A DNA stretch of 64,000 nucleotides. It comes from an uncultured Draconibacterium sp. (lineage in GTDB: Bacteria > Bacteroidota > Bacteroidia > Bacteroidales > Prolixibacteraceae). A program made the position numbers and the translations under genes. The stretch covers positions 4,932,501-4,996,500 of the forward strand of contig NZ_OY781365.1 in the NCBI RefSeq assembly GCF_963676815.1, read 5' to 3'. How positions within the stretch are numbered: position 1 is the stretch's first letter; the number at the start of each line of letters is the position of its first letter. This document shows positions 26,249 to 35,269 of the stretch, piece by piece. The notes under the pieces are model-generated. The model had not been told where the DNA came from. It searched no databases and saw only the letters and a program-made list of their open reading frames with translations.

Positions 26249-28020
26249 AGTGTGTACTCTTCTTGTAAAATAAATTGTTCGATTTTCTGTGGAAGAACCG
26301 CCATCTCATCAATACTTTCGGCCGATGTGTTCCAGTCTTTCCACCACTGGCGCAGCTCATCAAATTTTGCTTTTATTTGCTCTTTCACCTCTTCATCTTC
26401 TTTGTCATCCTGAACAAAGTTAATGGGACTGCTGATGAGTTTTTGAACGGCTTCATTGATAACAATAAGGCGTTCAGGACGCGTACAAGCATCCAGTTTA
26501 TGGAAAGCATTTTGCTGCATTACACAAAAATCGATGGTAAGTCCTTTTTGAAAAAGAATATATTTTTCAACCGGAACTTTTTTCAAACCAATAGTACTGA
26601 TGGTTTGATCGATGCCGTTTGCCTCGTAAAGTGTTTGTAGCATTTTGTTACGATCGTCCCACGAAATAAAACTGTCGTACACCGACGAAGTGTAAGCCAG
26701 CGGATCGATGGCCGGGTATTTTTTTGCATCGGCACGGTCTTGCGACAATCCCCAGAAACCACCGGTTGCATCCATTGTTGCCTGTGTTACCGGCTCCTGG
26801 AAGTTACCTCCTGCAGGCGACACTGTTCCGATAAATGTCAGTGAACCGCCAGTACCCTGATCGGCGCCGGCACGCTGATACATTCCTTTAATCTGATCCG
26901 GGATATCCATCGGGAAAGCCTCAGGACCGGGAATATCTCCCTGGCGACCACTACGTTCGCGAAGTGCCTGTGCCCAACGCGAAGTTGAGTCGGCCAAAAG
27001 AACCACGCTGTATCCCTGGTAGCGGTAATATTCGCCAACAGTAAGTGCAATAAATACACTGGCCTCGCGCGCTGCAACAGGCATCGAACTGGTATTTCCG
27101 AAAATACACATCCGGTTCATCAGCGAGTCGCCGGTTGACGGATCTTCCAGTTCGGCAAAGTCTTTAAATACCTCAACCGCCTCTCCGGCACGTTCGCCAC
27201 AGGCTGCCATAATAATAATATCGGCTAAAGCATATTTACACAACGAGTGCTGTAGTACGGTTTTTCCGGCACCAAACGGACCGGGGTTTCCAACCGTTCC
27301 GCCATAACTAACCGGTGCCAGTAAATCGATAACACGTACTCCGGTAGAAATTGTTTTGCTTGGAATAGCGCGTTCTTTAAATGGAATTGGCGATTTAACT
27401 GCCCAGCGGAATGCCAGTTTTAACTCGTGTTTTACATTTTGACTATCAGAAATAACGGCAACAGTTTCTGTAATATTAACCTCGCTTTTCTCGATAATGT
27501 TTTCCACTTTGCATTTTCCGAAATTGAAAGGCACCAAAATGCTGTGCGTCAAACGTCCTTCGGGAACGGTACCGATGGCATCGCCACCACTTACTTTGTC
27601 TCCAACAGTTACTGACGGCGTAAAGTCCCACAGTTTTTCTTCATCGAGTGCCGGAGCTTTCATTCCGGGCACCAGGTAAGGATCTTGTTCACCCAATTTA
27701 TAAAGTGGATTTTGAAGTCCGTCCCAAATACTGGTTAGTAGTCCCGGACCCAGAAGTACCGATAAAGACTTTCCGGTAAATTCAACCTGATCGCCAATTT
27801 GAGCACCGGTTAAATCTTCAAAAACCTGCATCTCAACAATTCCCGCATCCGCATGTTTCGGATCGGGAATTATTTGTAGTACCTCGGCTTGTAACGATTT
27901 CCCATCTACGATAACATTGGCAGTTTCACCCATTATCACATTTCCATAGAATCGCGCTTTTACCAGCGAATCCTGAATGGATATGAGCTTGCCTTTTCTG
28001 GTTTTATTATTATTGTTCAT
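26245..28020 (-). CDS. atpA: V/A-type ATPase catalytic subunit A
   Basis: The 591-residue protein has the complete catalytic P-loop GPFGAGKT at residues 247-254, the non-homologous bulge domain between residues of about 110 and 190 that marks V/A-type A subunits, and the LADSTSRWAQALRE segment of the catalytic site. Together with B it forms the A3B3 head. It lies 34 bases after a Usp gene and overlaps subunit B by 4 bases. Whether the enzyme makes or uses ATP cannot be told from sequence. Confidence 0.96.
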   Translation of the reverse strand: MNNNNKTRKGKLISIQDSLVKARFYGNVIMGETANVIVDGKSLQAEVLQIIPDPKHADAGIVEMQVFEDLTGAQIGDQVEFTGKSLSVLLGPGLLTSIWDGLQNPLYKLGEQDPYLVPGMKAPALDEEKLWDFTPSVTVGDKVSGGDAIGTVPEGRLTHSILVPFNFGKCKVENIIEKSEVNITETVAVISDSQNVKHELKLAFRWAVKSPIPFKERAIPSKTISTGVRVIDLLAPVSYGGTVGNPGPFGAGKTVLQHSLCKYALADIIIMAACGERAGEAVEVFKDFAELEDPSTGDSLMNRMCIFGNTSSMPVAAREASVFIALTVGEYYRYQGYSVVLLADSTSRWAQALRERSGRQGDIPGPEAFPMDIPDQIKGMYQRAGADQGTGGSLTFIGTVSPAGGNFQEPVTQATMDATGGFWGLSQDRADAKKYPAIDPLAYTSSVYDSFISWDDRNKMLQTLYEANGIDQTISTIGLKKVPVEKYILFQKGLTIDFCVMQQNAFHKLDACTRPERLIVINEAVQKLISSPINFVQDDKEDEEVKEQIKAKFDELRQWWKDWNTSAESIDEMAVLPQKIEQFILQEEYTL

Positions 28021-28054
28021 GTTAATGTTTTAACAGATAAATGATTTTCTTTTC

Positions 28055-28924
28055 CTAAAGAAATAGTGATTCGACGGGGTCAGGTGTGTAATTGACAGTG
28101 AATACCGGCAACTTACTACCATGAACTATTTCAGAGACAAATTTCCCGATGCTGGTATTCGAGAAAACAGATTCCTCGTGGGTACGAATTATTACTAATT
28201 CGGGTTCTTCTTCTTTTATGTAATTAAGAATAACCTGGTGAGCATCGTGATTGTACACTTTTAATATTTTTATATCGCACTCAATATCATGCTCCCAAAA
28301 CAAGTGTCGAATTTTTTGTGCATTCTTTAATGCAAGGCTTTTTTCAACATTAATATTGGCTTTTAGCGCCGATAAAATGGTGATTTTTGCATTGTGTTTT
28401 TGGGCTAAAAAATTAGCCCACAAAAGTCTTTTCTTAGTTGATTGAGTGATATCGATTGGAATGGCAATGTTTTTTATTTTTGGTACACCAAAATCTTTAT
28501 GCACTGTTAAAACCGGGCATTTCGATTTACTCACCAGATAGTTAATGGCATCTTTATCCAAAGCTCCCGGATAATTTCCATCGCTTTTGTCGATTAAGAG
28601 AAATTCAAGGCTGTCGGTTTTCGATTTTTCTAATAAAACATTTACCGTATTTCCGGCTCGTACCGATATTACTATATCATCCGGAAGATCATCTGCAACT
28701 ATATTTTTTACAAATGTTGTAAGTTCTTCTTTGGCTTTCTGAATAGCTACTTCAGTTTCTTCGGATTGAAAATTTCGTTCAAAAAAACCCGGCTCTTCTA
28801 TTACATTTAAAATTACCAGTTTAACTTCCAATGTTTTTTGCAAATAGAGTGCTTCTTTTAAAACGGTCTCGCCTTCTTTATTTGGCGTTATTAGTGCCAA
28901 AATGCTGTATTTTTTCTGTTTCAT
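28055..28924 (-). CDS. Tandem universal stress protein (UspA)
   Basis: The 289-residue protein has two UspA-like domains (residues 1-145 and about 150-285). The second ends in a GKFVSEIVHGSKLPVFTV segment close to the nucleotide-binding motif of ATP-type Usp proteins; the first lacks a clear copy. Usp proteins bind ATP or AMP and alter stress survival. The gene is 34 bases upstream of subunit A and 33 bases after another Usp-like gene, so all are one transcript. A link between Usp proteins and V/A-ATPase control is inferred from this context only. Confidence 0.85.
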   Translation of the reverse strand: MKQKKYSILALITPNKEGETVLKEALYLQKTLEVKLVILNVIEEPGFFERNFQSEETEVAIQKAKEELTTFVKNIVADDLPDDIVISVRAGNTVNVLLEKSKTDSLEFLLIDKSDGNYPGALDKDAINYLVSKSKCPVLTVHKDFGVPKIKNIAIPIDITQSTKKRLLWANFLAQKHNAKITILSALKANINVEKSLALKNAQKIRHLFWEHDIECDIKILKVYNHDAHQVILNYIKEEEPELVIIRTHEESVFSNTSIGKFVSEIVHGSKLPVFTVNYTPDPVESLFL

Positions 28925-28957
28925 AGCTATCGTTTTTTCCGGTTAATAAAAACCGGA

Positions 28958-29713
28958 TTAATCATTGTCAATTACAATTAAATCTCTGCTTGTATGTTTT
29001 AGGTGAGTAGTAATACCGCTGCATTTGGTTTTGTCGTAAACCGTGTTGAATATGATTTCAGTTCCATCACACAGTTCCTGAAAGTAGGTATATACATCTT
29101 CTGAAATAGGCTCGTTTTGCATCTCAGATACAAAAAGTATCTCAAGTTCTGAGTTTGTTTTTTTACATATTTCAAACACTTGTTTGCAGAGTTGTACCGA
29201 TGGTTTTTTACCTGGATTTGCAACAAAAAGAATCTGTTTCGAAGTTTCTCCTTCAAATGTTTCAGGTAAAATGAACAAGGGATGTTTTGCAGTATCTATT
29301 ATTTTTTCCAAACATCCGTTTTGTCTTTTGCAAGATTCCTCAAACGAGTTGAGGGTAGATAAAACAAGGTTATGTTCTTCATTAATAAGGGGCTTGTAAT
29401 TCAGAATTTTATTCAGTTCTCCCTCAATAGAAAGTGTATTTATCTTTTCCTTTTCAATTTTGAAATGATTTAGTAATCGTTTCTTTAACGCTCTTAATTC
29501 ATTCCTAGTTATTTTTTGTAGATGGTGACTGAGTTTACGCATCATAAAGTGTCCCCAGCCCGGACTTTGGTATGTTTGTAAAATTGTTAAGGGTGATTTT
29601 TCTTCGTAAAGAAAGTTTAGAGCAAAAGAACTGGCATACCAGCTTCCATCCGAAAAGTCTGCTAATATTAATATTGAAGGGTGATTACGTCTTAATCTTG
29701 CACTCATTTCCAA
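28958..29713 (-). CDS. Universal stress protein-like protein, first gene of the ATPase operon
   Basis: The 251-residue protein has a Usp-like fold in two degenerate halves (residues 10-140 and 155-250), starting with the strand SILILADFSDGSW and resuming with QILFVANPGKK. Neither half has the complete ATP motif. It has no signal peptide. It is the first gene of the nine-gene operon. A nested palindrome lies about 50-125 bases upstream and is a candidate operator. Confidence 0.72.
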   Translation of the reverse strand: MEMSARLRRNHPSILILADFSDGSWYASSFALNFLYEEKSPLTILQTYQSPGWGHFMMRKLSHHLQKITRNELRALKKRLLNHFKIEKEKINTLSIEGELNKILNYKPLINEEHNLVLSTLNSFEESCKRQNGCLEKIIDTAKHPLFILPETFEGETSKQILFVANPGKKPSVQLCKQVFEICKKTNSELEILFVSEMQNEPISEDVYTYFQELCDGTEIIFNTVYDKTKCSGITTHLKHTSRDLIVIDND

Positions 29714-29762
29714 AATTGTTTTGTTTAGTACAAAATTAGAATGAGAAAATACGAATTACCAC

Positions 29763-29838
29763 AGGTGTAAACCTACTTAGGGTGAGGAAAATCTCTAATA
29801 ACAGGTAGGGAAAATCCTACCTAATAGCGCTTACACCT
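29763..29838 (-). promoter_or_regulatory. Nested inverted repeat upstream of Usp/V-ATPase operon
   Basis: An inner palindrome AGGTAGG-GAAAAT-CCTACCT (29803-29822) lies inside an outer pair AGGTGTAA (29763-29770) and TTACACCT (29831-29838). The minus strand also carries GATTTTCC twice within it. It lies 50-125 bases before the first codon of the operon, a normal site for an operator or activator. The regulator is unknown. Confidence 0.55.
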
Positions 29839-29924
29839 ACTTTAAAAGAGAAGCTCCATTAATAATTAAAATGTGCTTTTTGTGAATGTTATGATAATTA
29901 CCACACCTTATGACCGATTGATTA

Positions 29925-30060
29925 TTATTATGCGCTAATCGTCAGTAATTTTGCTTTCCTTTTTTTCTTGTGGTCCTCCAATGGTAAGTCTATAACTATC
30001 GGTTTTTTATTATAAAAGTCATTCAACTGTACTAAACTTTATTACCGTTCTTGGGCTGAA
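29925..30060. repeat. Degenerate intergenic repeat, copy A
   Basis: About 130 bases here align with 39832-39965, sharing blocks such as CGCTAA, TCAGT.ATTTTG, TGGTCC, GGTAA.TCTATAA and TCAT..AA.T.TAC.AAA. Both copies lie 210-390 bases upstream of a minus-strand operon. No reading frame is conserved. It may be a shared upstream control region or the rest of an old duplication. Confidence 0.55.
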
Positions 30061-30198
30061 TCTGGATAATAACCTGTAAATGTCATTAGAAATCTAGATT
30101 TCATATGATAGATGAATAAAAACTAAATCCTAAATTTAAGAATCCCCTAATCAAGAAATTGAAGCGACTACATTTTTCAAAACAACATCATAAGAAAG

Positions 30199-30232
30199 TA
30201 GGGTATTCCATGCCAAGCCTGTATAAAGTATG
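30199..30232 (+). promoter_or_regulatory. ECF-type promoter element, copy 2
   Basis: TAGGGT at 30199-30204 is followed after exactly 15 bases by TGTATAAAGTATG (30220-30232). The second block is close to, but not identical with, the consensus. It lies upstream of a small-RNA-like unit and the FKBP lipoprotein gene. Confidence 0.65.
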
Positions 30233-30326
30233 ATTGCTACAAAAAGTTGTAATCAATTTTGAGGTTTTAATGGTAAAAAACGGAAACAGTTAGTAGCAAC
30301 CCGTCTGATGAGGCGGGTTGTTTTGT
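30233..30326 (+). ncRNA. Small RNA-like unit, copy 2 (longer form)
   Basis: The unit ends in a 10-base-pair hairpin (30297-30306 with 30311-30320, loop GATG) and a short T-tract. It shares GAAACAGTT just before the hairpin with the other two copies. Compared with copy 1, a T-A pair in the stem is replaced by C-G. A second hairpin, GATTGCTAC with GTTGTAATC, lies at the 5' end and is not in the other copies. Because the FKBP start codon is 33 bases after the tail, this copy could act as an attenuator in the FKBP leader. Confidence 0.6.
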
Positions 30327-30358
30327 ATCCGAAAAGTATGAATACTAAAATTGGAAAC

Positions 30359-30877
30359 ATGAAAAAATTTACTTTAGGCTTGATCTTTAGCTTTGTTTTT
30401 GTTCTTGGATTACTCACATCGTGTATCGACGTTGAAACGGAAGACAGAACCTATTCCGACGAAATGTTGGAGCTCAATGAACTATTGAGCAGTCTTGTTG
30501 CAGACGGTTATGATATTGACACAACAGCGTTGGGAGTGTATTATATTGTTGTGGAAGAAGGGATAGGAGCATTTCCGGTGGATGGAGATACAGTTTCAAT
30601 AAATTATAACGGGTATTTTGCTGATGGTACATTGTTCGACTCATCGGATGATTGGGCAACCGATGGTATTTGGGAATTTGTATATGGTGAACAATCACTG
30701 ATTACCGGGTTCACCGATGCACTTTCGGTTATGAAAGCCGGAAGCCAGATGCAATTTATTATACCTTCCGATCTTGCCTATGGTTCATTTGGTTATGGTA
30801 GTATTGGCGAATACCAGACACTTGTTTTTGCTATTGAAATGCACGAAATAAAATCATTAATTAGCAGCTCTGAGTAG
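30359..30877 (+). CDS. FKBP-type peptidyl-prolyl isomerase lipoprotein
   Basis: The protein of 172 residues has a lipoprotein signal with lipid cysteine in LLTSC (about residue 22), a short helical segment, and an FKBP domain (about residues 70-165). The domain keeps YNGYFADGTLFDSS and a YGSFGYGSIG loop near the active site. FKBP enzymes speed folding of exported proteins. I chose the ATG at 30359: the in-frame ATG at 30308 lies inside the upstream terminator hairpin and would add residues before the lipoprotein signal. The last codon overlaps the promoter element of the sigma gene. Confidence 0.85.
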   Translation: MKKFTLGLIFSFVFVLGLLTSCIDVETEDRTYSDEMLELNELLSSLVADGYDIDTTALGVYYIVVEEGIGAFPVDGDTVSINYNGYFADGTLFDSSDDWATDGIWEFVYGEQSLITGFTDALSVMKAGSQMQFIIPSDLAYGSFGYGSIGEYQTLVFAIEMHEIKSLISSSE

Positions 30878-30908
30878 GGTGAAAATCGGCAAAGCTGTAT
30901 TATAAATG
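30875..30908 (+). promoter_or_regulatory. ECF-type promoter element, copy 3 (sigma gene)
   Basis: TAGGGT at 30875-30880, which includes the FKBP stop codon, is followed after exactly 15 bases by TGTATTATAAATG (30896-30908). The ECF sigma gene starts 110 bases later. ECF sigma factors usually control their own gene, so this copy best ties the motif to the local sigma factor. A hairpin (GTCCC with GGGAC, 30915-30932) follows but has no T-tract. Confidence 0.72.
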
Positions 30909-31018
30909 AAACGAGTCCCGAATTATTGGGACGGATTCCATCTGTTATCATAAAAAATAAAAAATTGTAAACAGATGAAAATTGATTAAATTAAGTTCGA
31001 TTTACAGAAACTGTTTCT

Positions 31019-31519
31019 ATGCCGGGTATAGAGAAAAGAGATTTTATAAACTTGTTTAACGAAATGTTCCAGCCAATTAAGAACTACGTTTATTATAAGG
31101 TTGGAGATATTGAAGTGGCTGAAGATATTGCACAGGATACATTTGCGAAAGTGTGGGAAAAGCGCCGTGAGATCAGGCAAAATACCATGAAGTCGTTGTT
31201 GTACACCATTGCCAATAATTTGTGCAAAAACAGGTTCGAGCATCAGCAGGTGGTTTATGAGTTTGCGAATAACTACGACCGTAACCAGTGGGATGTGTCG
31301 CCCGAGTTTGAGATGGAATTGAAAGAGTTTAATACAAAATTACAGAACGAAATTGCCCGGTTGACAGAAAAGAACAGAACCGTATTTTTAATGAACAGAA
31401 TAGACGGATACACTTACAAAGAAATAGCAGATAACCTGGGAATAAGCGTAAAAGCTGTTGAGAAACGAATGAAAAATGCCTTAACTGAATTGAAAAAAAC
31501 GATTGAACATAAATTCTAA
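31019..31519 (+). CDS. ECF sigma factor (FecI-like)
   Basis: The 166-residue protein has sigma region 2 (AEDIAQDTFAKVWEKR, residues about 35-55) and sigma region 4 (GYTYKEIADNLGISVKAVEKRM, residues about 125-150). No other domain is present, as expected for ECF sigma factors. It is followed after 4 bases by a FecR-type anti-sigma gene and then a TonB receptor. In this system a ligand bound at the receptor releases the sigma factor through FecR. The predicted targets are the TAGGGT-N15-TGTAT elements in this window. Confidence 0.93.
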   Translation: MPGIEKRDFINLFNEMFQPIKNYVYYKVGDIEVAEDIAQDTFAKVWEKRREIRQNTMKSLLYTIANNLCKNRFEHQQVVYEFANNYDRNQWDVSPEFEMELKEFNTKLQNEIARLTEKNRTVFLMNRIDGYTYKEIADNLGISVKAVEKRMKNALTELKKTIEHKF

Positions 31520-31523
31520 GAAA

Positions 31524-32396
31524 ATGACTACCAATAACGGAAATAAAATAACACACGAAGAATTCGAAAAAATGAGTTCGGAGGATAAGATACTGAATGT
31601 GTCCGGTGGTTTTGTTCCGCCCAGGGGTAGGCCACAGGAAGATATCTTAAACGAACTTCTTGATAAAATGGAGGAAGACACGCCAACACGTACACTTCCG
31701 ATTATACGTTACCTGCAAGTCGCGGCAGCGGTAGCCATTATTTTGCTAACTGTAAGAGTGGTGCCGGGTCTTTTGTTTGCCCAGCAAGTAAGAACAGCCA
31801 ATGCTGAGCAGCAGGAAATAACCTTACCCGACGGATCGGAAGTGATCCTGAATTCGGCTTCGAAACTGAAATGGAACAAACGTAACTTTACGGATAAACG
31901 CTACCTCACACTCACTGGTGAGGCGTTTTTTGATGTTCAGAAAGGAAATGAGTTTGTGATTGATACCAAAAACGGCGAGGTCGAAATTTTGGGAACACAA
32001 CTGAATGTATTTTCAAGGGATAACGAATTTTGGGTGAGTTGTTTAAGAGGAAAAGTTCGTGTTCGGCACAATGATCAGCAGGAAATAATTACTCCAGGAG
32101 AAATGGTTCGTTTAAATAAAGAACAGTTACAAAAATCAACTTCAGAGACGATAGAAAACACAGTATCCTGGAAAGAAGGGATATTGCATTTTGAAGAGAC
32201 AAAGCTTAGCACTATTTTTGCTGAGCTGGAAAGGCAATTTGATGTTACGATTTTCTTCGATGGAAATGAAGAACGCAAGGCAACAATTGATTTTTCCAAC
32301 AAGAATCTTCTTGAAGCTTTAGATGTTGTGTGTATCCCGATGGAGCTAAAATATGAAGTTGACAACGATAAAATTACGATATCAGAAAAGAAATAG
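31524..32396 (+). CDS. FecR-type anti-sigma factor with DUF4974
   Basis: The protein of 290 residues has a cytoplasmic N-terminal part, one membrane helix (AAAVAIILLTVRVVPGLLF), a periplasmic FecR domain (starting near EQQEITLPDGSEVILNS) and a C-terminal DUF4974 domain with the pattern that binds TonB-receptor signalling domains. I chose the ATG at 31524, 4 bases after the sigma stop codon; the TTG at 31503 would overlap it. Its end overlaps the receptor start by 44 bases. It should hold the sigma factor until the receptor signals. Confidence 0.92.
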   Translation: MTTNNGNKITHEEFEKMSSEDKILNVSGGFVPPRGRPQEDILNELLDKMEEDTPTRTLPIIRYLQVAAAVAIILLTVRVVPGLLFAQQVRTANAEQQEITLPDGSEVILNSASKLKWNKRNFTDKRYLTLTGEAFFDVQKGNEFVIDTKNGEVEILGTQLNVFSRDNEFWVSCLRGKVRVRHNDQQEIITPGEMVRLNKEQLQKSTSETIENTVSWKEGILHFEETKLSTIFAELERQFDVTIFFDGNEERKATIDFSNKNLLEALDVVCIPMELKYEVDNDKITISEKK

Positions 32397-35079
32397 TTTA
32401 CCTAATATTTTAGTCGTATTATTCCTGTTGCTGTTTCCTGTACTTTGCTCTGCTCAGCAATACAATTTTTCTTTCCATCAAACTCCTGTGTCCACTGCCT
32501 TGCTTGAGGTATCAAACAAAACCAATATTCGTATATCTTTTGATGCCGACAATCTGGAACAGTTTTCTATTGACGGGAGCCTTGAAACCGACAGTGTTTC
32601 TGCCGTTCTCGATTGGATATTGGATGGAACCGGCTACCAGACAGAATTCAAATACAATACCTGGCTGATTTATAAACCCGGAGAGGATGAACAAAAACGG
32701 GAACCTGTTGAAATTCATGTGTCGGGCTATATATCAGATGAAGAAACAGGTGAACGACTACCATATGCAACAGTATTTGTTGGTCAGAAAAACGCAGTTA
32801 TTCCATCAACTGTTGATGGTGTTTTTAGTGTGAAACTGAAAGAAAATGAACAATGTTTTTTTCAGGTGCGATATCTGGGGTATCAAAGTTTGGATACGAT
32901 AATTATAATTACTTCGTCGAATAGTACTTTAACCCTGGAACTGCAACAAAAACTGCAGAACATTGCCACCATAGATGTGCCGGGACATAAGCTTGAAATG
33001 CTGGAAGTGAATAACGATGCTGGTCATGTTACCTTTAATCCGAGGCGTTTTACTGATTTGCCAAATTTTGGCGAACCTGATGTATTTAAAACCCTGCAAC
33101 TTTTGCCCGGTATAAGCACACAGGAAAACTCTTCGCAGCTGAATATCAGGGGAAGTTCTGCCGACCAGAACCTGGTAACTTTTGATGGTTTTACATTGTA
33201 TAATCTCGATCATTTTTTTGGCGTTTTTTCTGCACTCAATCCTAATGTAATCAAAGATATTCAGGTTTATAGGGGAGGCTTTGATTCGCGTTATGGCGAG
33301 CGTGTTTCGGGTATTATAGAAATAACCGGGAAGAGTGGAGATAAAACCAAACCCCGAATTTATGGCGGTGTTAATATGATAAGCGGAAACCTGACTGCTG
33401 AGATCCCAATTTCTGAAAAACTTTCGTTGGTAGCGGCCGGACGCCGGGCGTATTCCGATGTTTATTCAAGTTGGCTGGCCGATGCTATTCTGGCCAAACA
33501 AACAGGCAGAGGAAATCGTTTCCCTGAAGCTGATAATGCTATTGAACCTGAATTTTATTTTAGCGATTTTAATACTAAACTTACCTGGACGCCAAGCAAA
33601 AAGGATATTATTTCATTCAGTGTTTATGGTGCAAAAGATAACCTTAACAGTTCCAATTTAATGGAACGTGATAATGTTGAAATTAATACGGAAGATGTCA
33701 ATAAATGGGGCAATTACGGATTTGGAATATCATGGAAAACACAACACCGCGCCAATTATTTCAGCGAGCTGCAGTTGGGGCATTCCGGTTATTATAACGA
33801 TTATTATAATAATACCACTTTTTCCGATTCGCTCAATCAGCAAATTCCTGTTCTTGACCAACGTGAACATATTGCCACCAACGAGGAGAATAAATTACTG
33901 GATTATTTTCTCTCGTTCAAAAATACCGTTTTCCTGAATACGGCCAATCAATTGGAATTTGGTTTGGCTTCGCGTTACACCACCTTTAACTATTACAAAG
34001 ATGCAGAGGAAGATGTGGTCTACAGTAAGCTCGAAAAGTCGGCTATGTTGTATACCGGGTTTGTACAGGACAAAATCTCGTTAAGTAAAAAGTGGGCAGT
34101 AAAACCGGGCTTTCGTATCAATTTCTACGACGAAACCGATGAGTTCTACTTCGAACCCAGGCTGGCCGTTAATTACCAGGTTAACGATAATGTTCTGTTA
34201 AAAATGGCAACCGGTAAATATTACCAGTTTTTGAATAAATCGGCTACCGAGCAAACTTATGGTTACAACCGCGATTTCTGGATTCTGGCTGATGGCGACC
34301 GCAATCCGGTGGTTTCGTCAAATCATTTTATTTTAGGCACGAGTATTACAGCCGGGAAACTATTTTTTGATGTCGAAGGATATTATAAAAGTGTGAATGG
34401 TCTACAGGAGTATTTATTCAAAGCGCCCGAAAGAACACCGGGAGAAACACCTTCCGTAGAACCTGGCGGGGAGCCATTAAGTCTTTTTATTGCCGGCGAT
34501 GGTAAAGCTTTTGGAATTGATTTTCTGGCCAAATACCAGACTTTAAATTTTAGTAGTTGGGTAGCTTATTCGTTAAGCAAATCAATCCGCAATTTCGATG
34601 AGATAAATAATGGAGCCGACATTCCTGCTTTATTCGACCAAACGCATGAGTTAAAATGGACCAATATGCTTTCGTATAAGCGATGGAATTTTTCGGGAGT
34701 TATGCAATACACGACGGGACATCCTTATGTAGAGTCGACAGCAAAAGATGATGATTTTAACGTAACGCGTGTTTACAAGCGATTGCCAGATTATTTTAGG
34801 GTTGATCTCTCGGCCAATTATAATTTCAATATAAAAAGGGTAAATATCAAACCTGGATTGTCGCTGTTAAACGCTTTTAATACTGAAAATTATTTGGGTG
34901 TATTTGTTCGTGAATTCAATTTCCAGGGAGAGAATTTTCTTGAAACAACACCTATAAAAGCTCAGGACATTACACTTAACTCTTTGTCAATTTCAGTTTC
35001 TAAACAGAAATTTTGTATTCGCGGTAGGGTATTTCAGCTTTGGTTTGTAATACCAGTAAAGCAATTAAAAATTTCATAG
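32353..35079 (+). CDS. TonB-dependent receptor with N-terminal signalling (STN) domain
   Basis: The 908-residue outer-membrane protein has a signal peptide ending near CSAQ, an STN domain (residues about 35-115) that talks to FecR, a carboxypeptidase-regulatory-like domain (about 122-205), a plug (about 235-335) and a beta-barrel. No SusD-like gene follows, so it is a single-receptor type and not a SusCD pair. The C-terminus continues about 18 residues past a KF that could be the barrel end, with an unusual tail that overlaps a weak promoter-like sequence. The ligand is unknown. The start overlaps FecR by 44 bases. Confidence 0.9.
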   Translation: MKLTTIKLRYQKRNSLPNILVVLFLLLFPVLCSAQQYNFSFHQTPVSTALLEVSNKTNIRISFDADNLEQFSIDGSLETDSVSAVLDWILDGTGYQTEFKYNTWLIYKPGEDEQKREPVEIHVSGYISDEETGERLPYATVFVGQKNAVIPSTVDGVFSVKLKENEQCFFQVRYLGYQSLDTIIIITSSNSTLTLELQQKLQNIATIDVPGHKLEMLEVNNDAGHVTFNPRRFTDLPNFGEPDVFKTLQLLPGISTQENSSQLNIRGSSADQNLVTFDGFTLYNLDHFFGVFSALNPNVIKDIQVYRGGFDSRYGERVSGIIEITGKSGDKTKPRIYGGVNMISGNLTAEIPISEKLSLVAAGRRAYSDVYSSWLADAILAKQTGRGNRFPEADNAIEPEFYFSDFNTKLTWTPSKKDIISFSVYGAKDNLNSSNLMERDNVEINTEDVNKWGNYGFGISWKTQHRANYFSELQLGHSGYYNDYYNNTTFSDSLNQQIPVLDQREHIATNEENKLLDYFLSFKNTVFLNTANQLEFGLASRYTTFNYYKDAEEDVVYSKLEKSAMLYTGFVQDKISLSKKWAVKPGFRINFYDETDEFYFEPRLAVNYQVNDNVLLKMATGKYYQFLNKSATEQTYGYNRDFWILADGDRNPVVSSNHFILGTSITAGKLFFDVEGYYKSVNGLQEYLFKAPERTPGETPSVEPGGEPLSLFIAGDGKAFGIDFLAKYQTLNFSSWVAYSLSKSIRNFDEINNGADIPALFDQTHELKWTNMLSYKRWNFSGVMQYTTGHPYVESTAKDDDFNVTRVYKRLPDYFRVDLSANYNFNIKRVNIKPGLSLLNAFNTENYLGVFVREFNFQGENFLETTPIKAQDITLNSLSISVSKQKFCIRGRVFQLWFVIPVKQLKIS
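35025..35058 (+). promoter_or_regulatory. ECF-type promoter element, weak copy inside receptor gene end
   Basis: TAGGGT at 35025-35030 is followed after exactly 15 bases by TGTAATACC (35046-35054). Only the first block and the first four bases of the second match. It lies in the last codons of the receptor gene. It may be a chance match or a decayed copy; I see no clear hairpin unit after it before the strong copy at 35236. Confidence 0.3.
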
Positions 35080-35235
35080 AAAGGTTTAGTTAAACAGAAA
35101 AGTAGAAACAAAAATCGTAAGTACTCTACTTTGCAAAAGTACATTTCTTCTTGTTGAAGAGGATCTGTGCTTTTGCTGTTTTAAGTAACTGTTGATAGTT
35201 GAAAAAGGAAAATATTAACTTTTTTGAAAACAGGG

Positions 35236-35269
35236 TAGGGTAAAAATGACTTTGCTTGTATTATAAATG
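35236..35269 (+). promoter_or_regulatory. ECF-type promoter element, copy 4
   Basis: TAGGGT at 35236-35241 is followed after exactly 15 bases by TGTATTATAAATG (35257-35269). No plus-strand protein gene follows before the next convergent operon, so its product should be the small-RNA-like unit directly downstream. Confidence 0.7.

Noticed and set aside
29777..29810. TAGGGT upstream of the Usp operon as another ECF promoter
   Set aside because: The base block 15 positions later is TAACAGG and not TGTAT, and the strand is opposite to the operon.
30308..30358. Upstream ATG for the FKBP lipoprotein
   Set aside because: The ATG lies in the loop of the terminator hairpin, and the added residues would stand before the lipoprotein signal.
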